In this document: positions 33,712 to 44,589 of the stretch, one piece after another
Layout of the letters: every line of letters begins with the position of its first letter
How positions within the stretch are numbered: the first letter of the stretch is position 1
NCBI GenBank assembly: GCA_021298655.1
Contig: JAJTFK010000003.1
Coordinates: 9,966-73,965, forward strand
DNA: 64,000 nt
Direction of reading: 5' to 3'
Source: Cryomorphaceae bacterium
GTDB lineage: Bacteria; Bacteroidota; Bacteroidia; Flavobacteriales; Schleiferiaceae
The notes under the pieces: generated by a model
The model's input: only the letters and a program-made list of their open reading frames with translations
Databases searched by the model: none
What the model was told of the DNA's origin: nothing
Translations under genes and position numbers: made by a program

Positions 33712-35631
33712 ATGGATGTTCCGTACCAAATTCGAACGCACGATCAATACCTCGAAGCCTACCGAGCGGCAGCCGAAGATCCCGAGGTGTTTTGGGCCGA
33801 TGTCGCACGGCATTTTCGCTGGCGGCGCACCTGGGATTCCGTCTTGGAATGGAACTTCACCGATCCGCAGGTGCGGTGGTTTCACGGCGCGAAGCTGAAC
33901 ATCACCGAAAACTGCTTGGATCGGCATCTGGACGCGCGCGGAAGCCAGCCGGCACTCATTTTTGAACCGAACGACCCAGGTTCTCCTTCGCAGATCCTGA
34001 CCTACCGCGAGCTGCATTTCCGGGTCATGCAGTTTGCCCAGGTGCTAAAGAACAACGGCGTCCAAAAGGGCGACCGCGTTTGCCTGTACATGGGCATGAT
34101 TCCCGAGTTGCCCATTGCGGTCTTGGCCTGTGCCCGCATCGGAGCGGTGCATTCCGTCATTTTTGGCGGATTCAGTGCTCAGTCCATTGCGGACCGCGTC
34201 AACGACGCGCAAGCTGCGCTCGTGGTGACCTGCGACGGATCGCTTCGCGGGGCCAAGGAGGTGCCGCTCAAACCCGTCGTCGACGAAGCCTTGGGGGCCT
34301 GTCCATCGGTTCAAAAGGTCGTGGTGTACGCCCACACAGGAACCCCGGTTTCCATGAAAAAAGGTCGGGACCTTTGGTGGGCGGACGAGATCGAGCGCGT
34401 GAACGCCATGGGCAATCCCTTCGTCGAGGCCGAGGAAATGGATGCGGAAGACATGCTGTTCATTTTGTACACCAGCGGTTCGACGGGCAAGCCCAAGGGC
34501 GTCGTACACACCTGCGCCGGGTACATGGTGTGGACCAACTACACCTTCATCAACGCGTTTCAGTACCGACCGGGCGACGTGCACTTTTGTACGGCCGACA
34601 TCGGTTGGATCACGGGGCACAGCTACCTTCTGTATGGCCCCCTGAGCGCCGGGGCGACCACGGTGATGTTTGAAGGCATCCCGACTTGGCCCGACGCGGG
34701 CCGACTTTGGGACATCGTCGATCGCCACCGGGTTTCCATTTTGTACACGGCACCCACGGCCATTCGCAGCCTTATGGGCTTTGGCCTAGAGCCCATAGCG
34801 GGCAAGAGCCTAACCAGCCTGAGGGTGCTCGGTACCGTCGGCGAGCCCATTAACGTCGAGGCCTGGAACTGGTACGGCACCCACATCGGAGGCGGTCGCT
34901 GTCCCGTCGTCGATACCTGGTGGCAGACCGAAACGGGCGGAGTTCTTATCTCCAATTTAGCAGGGGTAACGCCCGCCAAAGCCACGTTTGCCACCCTGCC
35001 AATGCCCGGCGTGGACCCGGTACTGGTCGACGAGCAGGGAGAAGAAATCGCGGGCAACGACGTCAGCGGGAACCTGTGCATCCGCAAGCCGTGGCCGGGC
35101 ATGCTCCGCACCACCTACGGCGACCACGAGCGCTGCCGCCAAACCTACTTCAGTGCGTATCCGGGCATGTACTTCACGGGCGACGGCTGCTTGCGCGACC
35201 GAGACGGGCACTACCGCATCACCGGCCGCGTGGACGACGTACTCAACGTCAGCGGCCACCGCATCGGAACGGCCGAGGTCGAAAACGCACTCAATATGCA
35301 CGCGGGCGTGGTCGAGTCTGCGGTGGTCGGGGTTCCGCACGGAATCAAAGGCCAGGGGATTTATGCCTACGTCGTGTACCGCGGCGGCATCGACGACGCA
35401 AACCAAATTCGACGGGACATTGCCGCTACCGTCAGCCGAGTCATTGGTCCGATTGCCAAGCCCGATGCGATTCAGTTGGTGAACGGATTACCCAAAACGC
35501 GCTCGGGCAAAATCATGCGCCGAATTCTCCGAAGGATTGCGGAGGGCGAGACGGCCAACCTGGGCGATACCACCACGCTCCTCGATCCGGGGGTGGTGGA
35601 TGAGGTTGCCGCGGGGCGCATTCCCATTTAG
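33712..35631 (+). CDS. acs: Acetyl-CoA synthetase
   Basis: A 639-residue AMP-forming acetate:CoA ligase. The signature loop YTSGSTGKPKG, the WWQTETGG motif, YFTGDGCLRD and the C-terminal catalytic-lysine region LPKTRSGKIMRR are all present, and the length matches Acs. It turns acetate into acetyl-CoA for central metabolism. The SGK lysine is a known acetylation site in the family. It diverges from the DUF6702 operon and its last bases overlap the end of the convergent DUF6428 gene by four bases, with no terminator between them. Confidence 0.97.
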   Translation: MDVPYQIRTHDQYLEAYRAAAEDPEVFWADVARHFRWRRTWDSVLEWNFTDPQVRWFHGAKLNITENCLDRHLDARGSQPALIFEPNDPGSPSQILTYRELHFRVMQFAQVLKNNGVQKGDRVCLYMGMIPELPIAVLACARIGAVHSVIFGGFSAQSIADRVNDAQAALVVTCDGSLRGAKEVPLKPVVDEALGACPSVQKVVVYAHTGTPVSMKKGRDLWWADEIERVNAMGNPFVEAEEMDAEDMLFILYTSGSTGKPKGVVHTCAGYMVWTNYTFINAFQYRPGDVHFCTADIGWITGHSYLLYGPLSAGATTVMFEGIPTWPDAGRLWDIVDRHRVSILYTAPTAIRSLMGFGLEPIAGKSLTSLRVLGTVGEPINVEAWNWYGTHIGGGRCPVVDTWWQTETGGVLISNLAGVTPAKATFATLPMPGVDPVLVDEQGEEIAGNDVSGNLCIRKPWPGMLRTTYGDHERCRQTYFSAYPGMYFTGDGCLRDRDGHYRITGRVDDVLNVSGHRIGTAEVENALNMHAGVVESAVVGVPHGIKGQGIYAYVVYRGGIDDANQIRRDIAATVSRVIGPIAKPDAIQLVNGLPKTRSGKIMRRILRRIAEGETANLGDTTTLLDPGVVDEVAAGRIPI

Positions 35632-36077
35632 CAGCAACCGCTCCCTGGGGCGCACGTGTTTTTAGGCCGCGGCAGCTTTTCGGCGGGAATTCCGCAGGAA
35701 TCGGAGGCCAGGCAGTTGGTGAACTTTGGGGTAAGGTGAAACGACATCCCGTCAAAATCGAGCCCGAAGGTTGAAAGGGAGGCTTGCTGGTACTCCACAA
35801 GGACTTCTTCGTTTCGAAGGCCTAAGCGCGCGGAAGCAGCGGTCAAAATCCCAAGCAGTTTTTCGGGACGCAGGCGGTGATCCGTATCTCCAGCGACAAA
35901 AAGCTGCAGGCTGACGGCTTCCTCACGCCGTTCGGTTCCGCCGCAGTCCACGTAATGCTTGCGGACCAGGGCGACTTCGGTCAGGTGGGCGTGGGGCGGA
36001 ACCAGTCCGCCCTCGGCGTCGAAAAAGCGAAGGTGCTCCAGGTGCTGGACCGCGTGAAGAAAGTCGTTAAATGTCAT
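35628..36077 (-). CDS. DUF6428 family protein with cysteine-rich tail
   Basis: A 149-residue protein starting MTFNDFLHAVQHLEHLRFF, with VPPHAHLTEVALV and the Cys-rich end TNCLASDSCG ... NTCAPGSGCC (six cysteines in the last 30 residues). I recognise the DUF6428 family, which I recall lying next to ArsR regulators and arsenic genes in Bacteroidota. The tail suggests thiol-based metal or metalloid binding. An inverted repeat resembling an ArsR-type operator begins at the base just before the start codon. The HMA-MauE gene on the same strand ends 10 bases before this start, so the two may share a transcript. No regulator is in the window. Confidence 0.68.
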   Translation of the reverse strand: MTFNDFLHAVQHLEHLRFFDAEGGLVPPHAHLTEVALVRKHYVDCGGTERREEAVSLQLFVAGDTDHRLRPEKLLGILTAASARLGLRNEEVLVEYQQASLSTFGLDFDGMSFHLTPKFTNCLASDSCGIPAEKLPRPKNTCAPGSGCC

Positions 36078-36093
36078 ATCGTAAAATTACGAT
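36078..36093. promoter_or_regulatory. Inverted repeat, possible ArsR/SmtB-type operator
   Basis: ATCGTAA and TTACGAT (seven-base arms, 36078-36084 and 36087-36093) are separated by two bases and abut the DUF6428 start codon. They resemble ArsR-family operators in symmetry and AT content. The site overlaps the stop codon of the HMA-MauE gene. No ArsR gene is visible nearby. Confidence 0.45.
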
Positions 36094-36821
36094 AAAAGCA
36101 TCCATCCCGCCATGGCCGCCATGCTCAGATCTTCGACTACGGTCACGGTACTCATGGGTAGGTTGAAAACGCTGCCAAGGCAAGCGCATTGGATCGATTT
36201 TTTTTGGAGCCTGCTTTGAATCACGCCGCCAGCACCAATCAGCATGATAACTAAGGTCAGGCTATGGGTTAGGGTCGGGTTCCAGTCGGCCGCGTAGGCG
36301 AGTCCGAGGGCCAATTCCACGAAGGGGTAGGCCAGGCCCCAACCCGGAATGAGGCGGGCGATCCAATCGTACATGCGGTAGGTGGCCGCAAAGGCGCGCA
36401 CGTCAAGGAGCTTGAAGTAGCTAAAGCTCAAGAAGAAGCCCGCCATGAACCAGCGCATCCAGGAGTGGAGGGTGAGTTCCTTCCCCAAGGCGAGCGTTGG
36501 AACTACGGCGAGCAGCAGGGCAAGCGTAAAAAGAGGGCGGTAGGTTTCCCAAAATCCCCGGGTATCGTCGGTCGCTGCGTCCGGCGGTTTCGGCACGCTC
36601 GGATCTTCTGCCGCAACGGCTTGGTAGTCGCCGGCCTTTGCCACTGCGGCGGTGATTTCTGCATCCGAAACAGAGTAAGGGGCCCAAACGTCCATGCGGT
36701 TGGCGGCCAAATCCACGCGTACCGTCTGCACGCCGTGGTGGTTTTGCACTGCATCGGTGATGCGTGCCACGCAGCTTCCGCAGTGCATGCCTTCGAGGCG
36801 AAATCGTCGAGGTTGGTCCAT
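36087..36821 (-). CDS. HMA-domain plus MauE-like membrane protein, probable metal handling
   Basis: A 244-residue protein. Residues 1-65 are a heavy-metal-associated domain with the binding motif GMHCGSC (Cys14, Cys17). After a linker there are four to five membrane segments resembling the MauE/DoxX domain (LFTLALLLAVVPTLAL, WFMAGFFLSFSYFKL, YPFVELALGLAYA, LVIMLIGAGGVI). A later QCACLGSVFNLPMS motif carries two more cysteines, common in MauE-type proteins. It may move or sense metal or thiol-linked electrons at the inner membrane; the function is inferred only. It lies just upstream of the DUF6428 gene on the same strand, 10 bases apart. Confidence 0.78.
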   Translation of the reverse strand: MDQPRRFRLEGMHCGSCVARITDAVQNHHGVQTVRVDLAANRMDVWAPYSVSDAEITAAVAKAGDYQAVAAEDPSVPKPPDAATDDTRGFWETYRPLFTLALLLAVVPTLALGKELTLHSWMRWFMAGFFLSFSYFKLLDVRAFAATYRMYDWIARLIPGWGLAYPFVELALGLAYAADWNPTLTHSLTLVIMLIGAGGVIQSRLQKKSIQCACLGSVFNLPMSTVTVVEDLSMAAMAGWMLLS

Positions 36822-36830
36822 GGACTGAAG

Positions 36831-37976
36831 CTACGACGAAGCCCAGGAAGTTAGGCGATGCCCCGCTTCGGCAAGCGTGGAATCTTCTTTGGCGAAGCAC
36901 AGCCGGAGCATCCGAAGACCGGCTGGCGCACTTCCGTAAAAGGGACTCAGCGGAACCGTGGCAACCCCCGCCTCGCGGGTAAGGAGGTGGGCCAATTCGC
37001 GGTCGCCAAGGTCGCTGACTTCGGAATAGTCGACCAGCATAAAGTAGCTGCCCGGCGCGGGCAGTGGACGAAACCGGCTTTCGGCCAAGCTGGACGCCAA
37101 AAGGTCTCGTTTTTGCGCAAAAAACGCCGGAAGTTCCCGGGCGTAGTCGGGCGCGGTCTTCAAAAAGCGGAGCACCGCATGCTGGGTTGGAGTGGACGCC
37201 GAGAAGGCCGCAAATTGGTAAATGTTTCGCAGGGCATGGGTGAGGCGGGCGGAACCCAAAACGGCACCCAGCTTCCAGCCCGTAACGTGGTAGGTTTTGC
37301 CAAAACTGAGGAACCGCAGGCTGCGCTCGCGCAGGTTCTCGTGGTGGTGCGGACTTTCTAATGTGCTGCCATCCAGAATCATGGATTCGTACACTTCATC
37401 GCTTAGTACCAGGGCGGATTCGGGCAACACCCCCGACAAGCGCTCCCAATCTTCGCGGCGCCACAGCATCCCCGTGGGATTGTGGGGGGAGTTGATCAGA
37501 ACCGCTTTGGTTCGCGGCGTTACCGAATCCGCCAATTGGTCCCAATCCACCGAAAAACCACCGGGCGACGGGCGAAGTGCGACGCCAACGGGCCGTGCCC
37601 CAGCCGCCAAAACCGCCGGACGGTAGGCGTCGTAGGCCGGCTCAAGCAGCACAACCTCATCTCCGGGGCCAACGAGCGCCTGAAGGGCACAAAAAATGCC
37701 CAGCGTCGCCCCGGGAACCACCGTGATTTCGGTGGCGGGGTCGTAGCGCAACGCATTTCGGTGCAGCTGATCCGCCGCAAGGGCCTCGCGAAGTCCGAGC
37801 AATCCCGGCATGGGTGCGTACTGCGCCGACTCGGAACTCAAGGCGTCGCGAAAGGCATCGATCAATCGCGCATCCGGCCCAAACTCCGGAAAGCCCTGGG
37901 CCAGGTTGAGGGCGCCGTGCTGCTGCGCCAAGGCGGTCATTTCCGAGAAGATGCTCGGTCCAAAATCGGGCAGCAT
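36831..37976 (-). CDS. Class I/II PLP aminotransferase (YbdL/methionine aminotransferase type)
   Basis: A 381-residue fold-type I aminotransferase. The PLP lysine is Lys227 in SFGKTYHVTGWKLG. NLAQGFPEFGPD near the start, NSPHNPTG, and the C-terminal arginine region LRLCFAKED match the YbdL/kynurenine-aminotransferase branch that uses methionine or aromatic amino acids with a 2-oxo acid. The exact substrate is not fixed. The start at 37976 shares one base with the cdd stop (TGATG), giving the family's usual length and rejecting the longer frame. It is co-transcribed with cdd. Confidence 0.9.
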   Translation of the reverse strand: MLPDFGPSIFSEMTALAQQHGALNLAQGFPEFGPDARLIDAFRDALSSESAQYAPMPGLLGLREALAADQLHRNALRYDPATEITVVPGATLGIFCALQALVGPGDEVVLLEPAYDAYRPAVLAAGARPVGVALRPSPGGFSVDWDQLADSVTPRTKAVLINSPHNPTGMLWRREDWERLSGVLPESALVLSDEVYESMILDGSTLESPHHHENLRERSLRFLSFGKTYHVTGWKLGAVLGSARLTHALRNIYQFAAFSASTPTQHAVLRFLKTAPDYARELPAFFAQKRDLLASSLAESRFRPLPAPGSYFMLVDYSEVSDLGDRELAHLLTREAGVATVPLSPFYGSAPAGLRMLRLCFAKEDSTLAEAGHRLTSWASS

Positions 37977-38449
37977 CAGCGAAGGTCCGAGGGGGTGAAG
38001 GCCAGGGGCAGAAGGGAGCTCGCGTCGGCAATCACCCAAACGTCTCCTTGTTCGGCGGCCAGCACCACTTCAAAGGCGGCCTTTTGCCGCGCGTGCTGCT
38101 CCACCATGGCTTGACGGCACATGCCGCAGGGTGCAAGCGGAATCGAAGCGGGACCCGAAGCCGGACGGTAGGCAATGGCCATCCGTTCAACCTTAGCTCC
38201 GGGCGCTACGCTTTGAACCGTGCTCAACGCGACGCGTTCGGCACAGATGCCCACGGGATACGACGCATTTTCTTGATTGGTTCCGACGAAGTGTTCGCCC
38301 GAATCAAGCCGAACCGCGGCCGCAACGCGAAACCCCGAATAGGGAGCGTAGGCATGATCCAACGCGGCAAAAGCAGCATTCAGTAGTTCACGCTGCGCCC
38401 CACCTACTTCCTCGCGCGGCACCACGCGCACATTGAGTTCCAACTTCAT
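37976..38449 (-). CDS. cdd: Cytidine deaminase
   Basis: A 157-residue homotetrameric-type cytidine deaminase. The zinc motif CAERVA and the PCGMCRQ loop supply the three cysteine ligands and the catalytic Glu, and YAPYSGFRVAAAV and NQENASYPVGICAER fit the family. It converts (deoxy)cytidine to (deoxy)uridine in pyrimidine salvage. A perfect -7 element ends four bases before the ATG, so the mRNA is predicted to be leaderless, and the aminotransferase follows with a one-base overlap. Confidence 0.95.
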   Translation of the reverse strand: MKLELNVRVVPREEVGGAQRELLNAAFAALDHAYAPYSGFRVAAAVRLDSGEHFVGTNQENASYPVGICAERVALSTVQSVAPGAKVERMAIAYRPASGPASIPLAPCGMCRQAMVEQHARQKAAFEVVLAAEQGDVWVIADASSLLPLAFTPSDLR

Positions 38450-38453
38450 GTAC

Positions 38454-38461
38454 CAAACCTA
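38454..38461 (-). promoter_or_regulatory. -7 promoter element of cdd and the aminotransferase
   Basis: TAGGTTTG on the minus strand is an exact TAnnTTTG match ending four bases before the cdd ATG at 38449. It lies between cdd and the end of the upstream kinase gene. Confidence 0.65.
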
Positions 38462-38473
38462 CCGCAAATCCGG

Positions 38474-40802
<2,329 letters not shown>

Positions 40803-41555
40803 TTAGAAGTGTTGGTTAAAATACGCCAAAACGGCGTCGTGATCGGCGGCATAGGTGAGGCCCATCCAAGTGGTGCCCAGGGTGTCTGCCCAAAAAACGT
40901 CGCCCCGATCCAAACCGAAGCGCACCGCGTCGGGTATGCCAAATTCGCCTCCGTCCCGGGGTGTTGGCGGCCACCAATCCAGCACACTTCGCGCCAAGAC
41001 CCAGGCGTTCATCGAGACGGGCGGATCGCCCAAGCGCAGGACATCGGCCGGCGTAAGGCCCGAATGCTCCTGGAGCTCGACAAGCTGTCCTTCGGCGTTC
41101 GTAAAGAGGACGGCACGGTTCACGGGACCGTGGGGGCTGCATACCCGAGACAGGGGGTAGGCCAGGGATGCGTTGCGGCCCATTCGAGCCCGAGCAACCG
41201 CTCCCTGCCATAGGTCGCCGTAGTAGTCGTCGGCGTTTCCAACCACAAAAACCTCTGCGCCCTGTTCCGCGGCGCAGCGCATGCCAACGGCCAGGGCATC
41301 CCCGGTTCCGCGGGCCTCATGCTGCACGGCAAAGTGAACGGGTATAGGCCAGTTTTTACCGCGCCACAGCGCTTCGTGCTCCGGACGAATCACGAGCACC
41401 GCCAGGTCGATACCTGCTTTGGCGGCATCCAACACGCTGAATTCGGCGATGCACGCGCCCGACGAATGCACGGCCACCAATTGCTTGGGTCCGCCAAATC
41501 GGGTGCCGTGCCCGGCAGCAACGAGAATTAACGCGATGTGCGGCGTCGCCTTCAT
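40803..41555 (-). CDS. Sugar-1-phosphate nucleotidyltransferase (NTP_transferase)
   Basis: A 250-residue nucleotidyltransferase with the nucleotide loop ILVAAGHGTRFGGPKQL near the start, ARGTGDALAVGM, and a VVGNADDYYG motif holding the metal-binding aspartate. This short form is often encoded beside a NahK-like kinase in Bacteroidota, as I recall, and would make a nucleotide sugar from the hexosamine 1-phosphate. The start at 41555 is chosen because the sequence before it is not protein-like. It is the first gene of a three-gene operon, 12 bases before the GH109 gene. Confidence 0.82.
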   Translation of the reverse strand: MKATPHIALILVAAGHGTRFGGPKQLVAVHSSGACIAEFSVLDAAKAGIDLAVLVIRPEHEALWRGKNWPIPVHFAVQHEARGTGDALAVGMRCAAEQGAEVFVVGNADDYYGDLWQGAVARARMGRNASLAYPLSRVCSPHGPVNRAVLFTNAEGQLVELQEHSGLTPADVLRLGDPPVSMNAWVLARSVLDWWPPTPRDGGEFGIPDAVRFGLDRGDVFWADTLGTTWMGLTYAADHDAVLAYFNQHF

Positions 41556-41693
41556 GGATAAAAATAACCTATGATCACCATAAGCTGATGTGTTGAACAA
41601 AATGTCGGGACCCTAACTAACATTGTTGCTTAATCACCTAATTCTTGGGCCAACGCGGTCGTTTCGACTGCCCTTGACCCTAAATGTACAGTT
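41556..41693. other. Intergenic gap between divergent operons (138 bases)
   Basis: AT-rich gap between the nucleotidyltransferase and a lipoprotein gene. I find no exact TAnnTTTG in either orientation, only a weak TAGGTTAT on the minus strand. No RNA gene or hairpin is evident. Confidence 0.5.
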
Positions 41694-42227
41694 ATGAACC
41701 GACTTTTTACCCGTTTCGCGCTGCTCGCAATGACCGCAGCGAGCATCTTGGTCGCCTGCTCGGGCGGCTCCGGCGAACACCATGCAGTCCAAATCAAGGA
41801 CGCCGTCGTTACCCTTGAGGGCCCGCTTTTCGCCGGCCCCAACCAGGGGCAGTATGCCTTCAAACTCGATCTGGCCAAAGAGCTCGGGTCCGCCTACCGG
41901 GAGGGCATGACCGTCGAGGCCGCCCGCATTACCTCGGTGGACGTAGCGTCTGCCGATAGCCTGGGGCTGTCTTCGTTCCGCTCCTTTGTGGTATCGTTGG
42001 CAAGCGACAACGCCGACGTAGCCATGCAGGAGGCGGCATTCAAAAACCCCCTGCCAGAGGGGGCGTCAAGCGTTTCGCTCGACGTGTCGTCTGAAGCGGA
42101 ACTCGGGTCACTGCTGCAGCAGGGCACGGTGTACCTGGTGCTGGACGCGGACCTCGCCGAAGACTACCTCGAAGGCAACCGCAGCCTTACCCTCAATCTT
42201 TCGTTTGACCTTACCATTAAATCGTAA
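41694..42227 (+). CDS. Hypothetical lipoprotein
   Basis: A 177-residue protein with a lipoprotein signal (lipobox ILVAC, Cys22) followed by an acidic beta-rich domain with no family I recognise. Strands such as VEAARITSVDVASADSLG and STVSLDV-like repeats with many aspartates and alanines suggest a small beta-sandwich. It starts a three-gene plus-strand operon with DUF2147 (two bases downstream) and DUF6268, all exported, so it may belong to the same envelope-related process. Nothing more can be said from the sequence. Confidence 0.7.
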   Translation: MNRLFTRFALLAMTAASILVACSGGSGEHHAVQIKDAVVTLEGPLFAGPNQGQYAFKLDLAKELGSAYREGMTVEAARITSVDVASADSLGLSSFRSFVVSLASDNADVAMQEAAFKNPLPEGASSVSLDVSSEAELGSLLQQGTVYLVLDADLAEDYLEGNRSLTLNLSFDLTIKS

Positions 42228-42229
42228 TT

Positions 42230-42703
42230 ATGCTACGCAAATTCACCCTTTGGGCCGCTTCGGCCCTAATCGCCTTCGCCTCGCTGAATTTTGAACTTCA
42301 AGAAGCCCCCGGAGACAAGCTCATCGGCGTTTGGGAGCCCAGCAACGGCCGTGCCCGCGTGAAAATTGACCGCATCGGAACCAAATACTACGGCCGCATT
42401 GTGTGGCTCATTGAGCCCAACGACCCCGAGACCGGGCTGCCGAAAACCGACAAAAACAACCCCGACCCGGCGCTAAAGAACGTGCCGCTGAAGGGCTACC
42501 GCATGCTCAAAGACTTTGTGTACCAAGCCGACGGAACCTGGTCCGAAGGAACGATTTACGACCCGCTGAACGGCAGCACCTACAACTGCGTGATCAAGAT
42601 GAAGGACAAAAACACCCTGGACATCCGCGGCTACATTGGTGTTCAGGCGTTGGGACGCACCGACGTATGGAAGCGTTTGGCCGTTCAACCTGCAAAAAAA
42701 TGA
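42230..42703 (+). CDS. DUF2147 family exported protein
   Basis: A 157-residue protein with a signal-like start (FTLWAASALIAFASL) and a DUF2147 domain: LIGVWEPSNGRARVKIDRIGTKYYGRIVWL, then GTIYDPLNGSTYNCVIKMKD and GYIGVQALGRTDVWKRL. The function of the family is unknown, and it is widespread in Bacteroidota and Proteobacteria. The fold is predicted as a beta-barrel of lipocalin-like type. Its TGA overlaps the ATG of the next gene (ATGA, 42700-42703). Confidence 0.85.
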   Translation: MLRKFTLWAASALIAFASLNFELQEAPGDKLIGVWEPSNGRARVKIDRIGTKYYGRIVWLIEPNDPETGLPKTDKNNPDPALKNVPLKGYRMLKDFVYQADGTWSEGTIYDPLNGSTYNCVIKMKDKNTLDIRGYIGVQALGRTDVWKRLAVQPAKK

Positions 42704-43809
42704 ACCGCATTTTTGTTCTCGGGACCCTTTTCGCTTCCTTGGGGTCTGCTTCGATGTTTGGCCAAACAGACACGAATTCACTCGAAGACTTCAGTCAGTA
42801 CGACAACCTAGGTTTCGCGGAGGCAGGCGCCAAGCGCTACTGCAGTCCCAAGATTGAAGGCCTGAGTCCGGCCAAGCTGATTTCGCTGGGCTACGACTTC
42901 CAGGGCGGATACGCCGTCAACGCCGGAGACCTGTTTGCGGCCGACGGAACAACCCTATTGGCCCCGAGCAGCTCGGCCCAAACCTCGGCCACCTACGGCA
43001 TGCGTGCGGGCTTCAACATCCCGGTGATTTCCAAAACCAACCTGGTTTGGCAAATGGGCGCCAACTACTGGAACACGAACTTCCGGTACGCCCCCGACCC
43101 GAGCAGCGCAACGCCCAACCCGCTGCATCAAACCCTGGATGAACACGGGATTCGCACCGCCGGGGTCAACACTACCCTGTTCAAGCCCCTGGATAGCAAG
43201 CAGTTCTTGCTGTTTCAGGGTTCTGCGGACCTGAGCGGAACCTACGGCCTTGGCTTGATGCCCATGGACTACCTCAAGTATTCGGCGGCCCTTATTTACG
43301 GACGCCGTCCGACCGAAAAAAAGCAATGGGGCCTTGGCGTAGCGCGCACCTACCGCGTGGGCGAGATCAACTACATCCCGGTTGTGCTGTACAATTCCAC
43401 CGATGCCCGCAACAAGTGGGGAGCTGAGGTCCTGTTCCCGGCCCGAGCCCATGTGCGGCGCACCATCAATCCACGCAACATGATTTTCGCGGGCTACGAG
43501 CTTGAAGGCCAATCCTACCGACTTTGGCGCAACCCGGCGAGCGGATTCGACCTGCGCGACGAAGACCTTGAAATCCGCCGCGGCGAAGCCCGCCTTCGCA
43601 TGGTGTACGAGTTTTCCCTTAAGGACTTCATTTGGCTTTCGGTACAGGCGGGCTACCGCGTGAACTACCGCTTCGACGTAGATCGCTTGGTTGACGGCGC
43701 GGAGATTTACCGCGCATTCGGCCTGCTGCGCGACGATGCCTACGCCCAAGTTAACGGACTGGGTAATCCTTTGTATTTTAACGTGAGCTTGAACCTGGTA
43801 AGTCCCTGA
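42700..43809 (+). CDS. DUF6268 outer-membrane beta-barrel protein
   Basis: A 369-residue outer-membrane-type protein with signal peptide (MNRIFVLGTLFASLGSASMFGQ) and repeated amphipathic beta-strands such as WGLGVARTYRVGEINYIPVVLY, ending in FNVSLNLVSP. It matches the DUF6268 pattern, whose function is unknown. The start at 42700 overlaps the DUF2147 stop. A strong bidirectional terminator follows the stop. I infer an outer-membrane location from strand content. Confidence 0.72.
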   Translation: MNRIFVLGTLFASLGSASMFGQTDTNSLEDFSQYDNLGFAEAGAKRYCSPKIEGLSPAKLISLGYDFQGGYAVNAGDLFAADGTTLLAPSSSAQTSATYGMRAGFNIPVISKTNLVWQMGANYWNTNFRYAPDPSSATPNPLHQTLDEHGIRTAGVNTTLFKPLDSKQFLLFQGSADLSGTYGLGLMPMDYLKYSAALIYGRRPTEKKQWGLGVARTYRVGEINYIPVVLYNSTDARNKWGAEVLFPARAHVRRTINPRNMIFAGYELEGQSYRLWRNPASGFDLRDEDLEIRRGEARLRMVYEFSLKDFIWLSVQAGYRVNYRFDVDRLVDGAEIYRAFGLLRDDAYAQVNGLGNPLYFNVSLNLVSP

Positions 43810-43829
43810 CGGTCCGACTCCCAAAACGC

Positions 43830-43858
43830 AAAAGCCCCGCCAATCGGCGGGGCTTTTT
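43830..43858. terminator. Bidirectional hairpin terminator
   Basis: An eight-base-pair GC stem (43834-43841 with 43846-43853, four-base loop) is flanked by A and T runs on opposite sides. It can end both the DUF6268 transcript and the convergent yceI transcript. Confidence 0.9.
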
Positions 43859-43878
43859 CATTCGAAGTCCGAGTGCAA

Positions 43879-44490
43879 TTAAAGGGCGGGCGTCGCGACA
43901 ACCGTGAAGGTGATCGCAATGTCGTCCGCAAGAACGTAGTCCTTCACGAAGTGCTTCCAGCTAACGCCGTGCTTCTGGCGGTCAAATACCAGCGTTCCGG
44001 TGAAGGTTGCGCCCGTTTCCGACACCTGAAGGTTGCTGATTTCGAGCTGCTCGTCTACCGTGATTCCTTTGACGGTCAGCTTGCCGTTTACCTTGTCCAG
44101 GCCTTCTGCGCTGACCACTTCAAACGTAGCCGTTGGGAACGAGTCGACACCAAAGAAGTCGTTGGTAGCCAAGTGCGCAACGAGGTCCGTAGCACGACCG
44201 CCGTCTTGGTCCTTGTACGAGGCGCTGTCGGTGGGCCAAATGCTGGTCATGTCGATGGTAAAGGTTCCGCCAACAATCTGGCTGTCGGCAACCTCAACCG
44301 TGCCCGAAGCGAGCTTCACGCTTCCGTTGTGGCCGTATACGCCAACAACTTCGCCCTTCCATTCCACGCTGGACGCAGCTACGTCAACGGTGTAGGCGGC
44401 GGTTGCAGCAACCTCGGTTTCTTCGGCCTTATTGGCGCACGATGCAGCTACCAGCGCAAGGGCGGCAGCGGTAAAAAGTGATTTGTTCAT
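43879..44490 (-). CDS. YceI-family lipoprotein
   Basis: A 203-residue lipoprotein (lipobox VAASC, Cys18) with a YceI domain: YTVDVAASSVEWKGEV, FTIDMTSI, HLATNDFFGVDSFPTATFEV and KLTVKGIT. YceI proteins are beta-barrels that bind isoprenoid-like lipids in the periplasm. Here it would be anchored in a membrane. A perfect -7 element (TATCTTTG) lies 30 bases upstream of the ATG. A terminator lies just downstream, so the gene is monocistronic. Confidence 0.92.
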   Translation of the reverse strand: MNKSLFTAAALALVAASCANKAEETEVAATAAYTVDVAASSVEWKGEVVGVYGHNGSVKLASGTVEVADSQIVGGTFTIDMTSIWPTDSASYKDQDGGRATDLVAHLATNDFFGVDSFPTATFEVVSAEGLDKVNGKLTVKGITVDEQLEISNLQVSETGATFTGTLVFDRQKHGVSWKHFVKDYVLADDIAITFTVVATPAL

Positions 44491-44520
44491 GGTTTTTTGA
44501 TTAACGTTTTAAAGTGGCGG

Positions 44521-44528
44521 CAAAGATA
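44521..44528 (-). promoter_or_regulatory. -7 promoter element of yceI
   Basis: TATCTTTG on the minus strand is an exact TAnnTTTG match, 30 bases before the ATG at 44490. This is one of the few genes here with a normal leader. Confidence 0.6.
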
Positions 44529-44589
44529 TATGGTTAAACACCTAAAACAATGGTTAAACATCGTTGGGGGTAAAAAATGCGCGAAATGC

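Noticed and set aside
36822-36840. TAGCTTCA four bases before the HMA-MauE start as a -7 element
   Set aside because: Two mismatches to TAnnTTTG; spacing alone is not enough.
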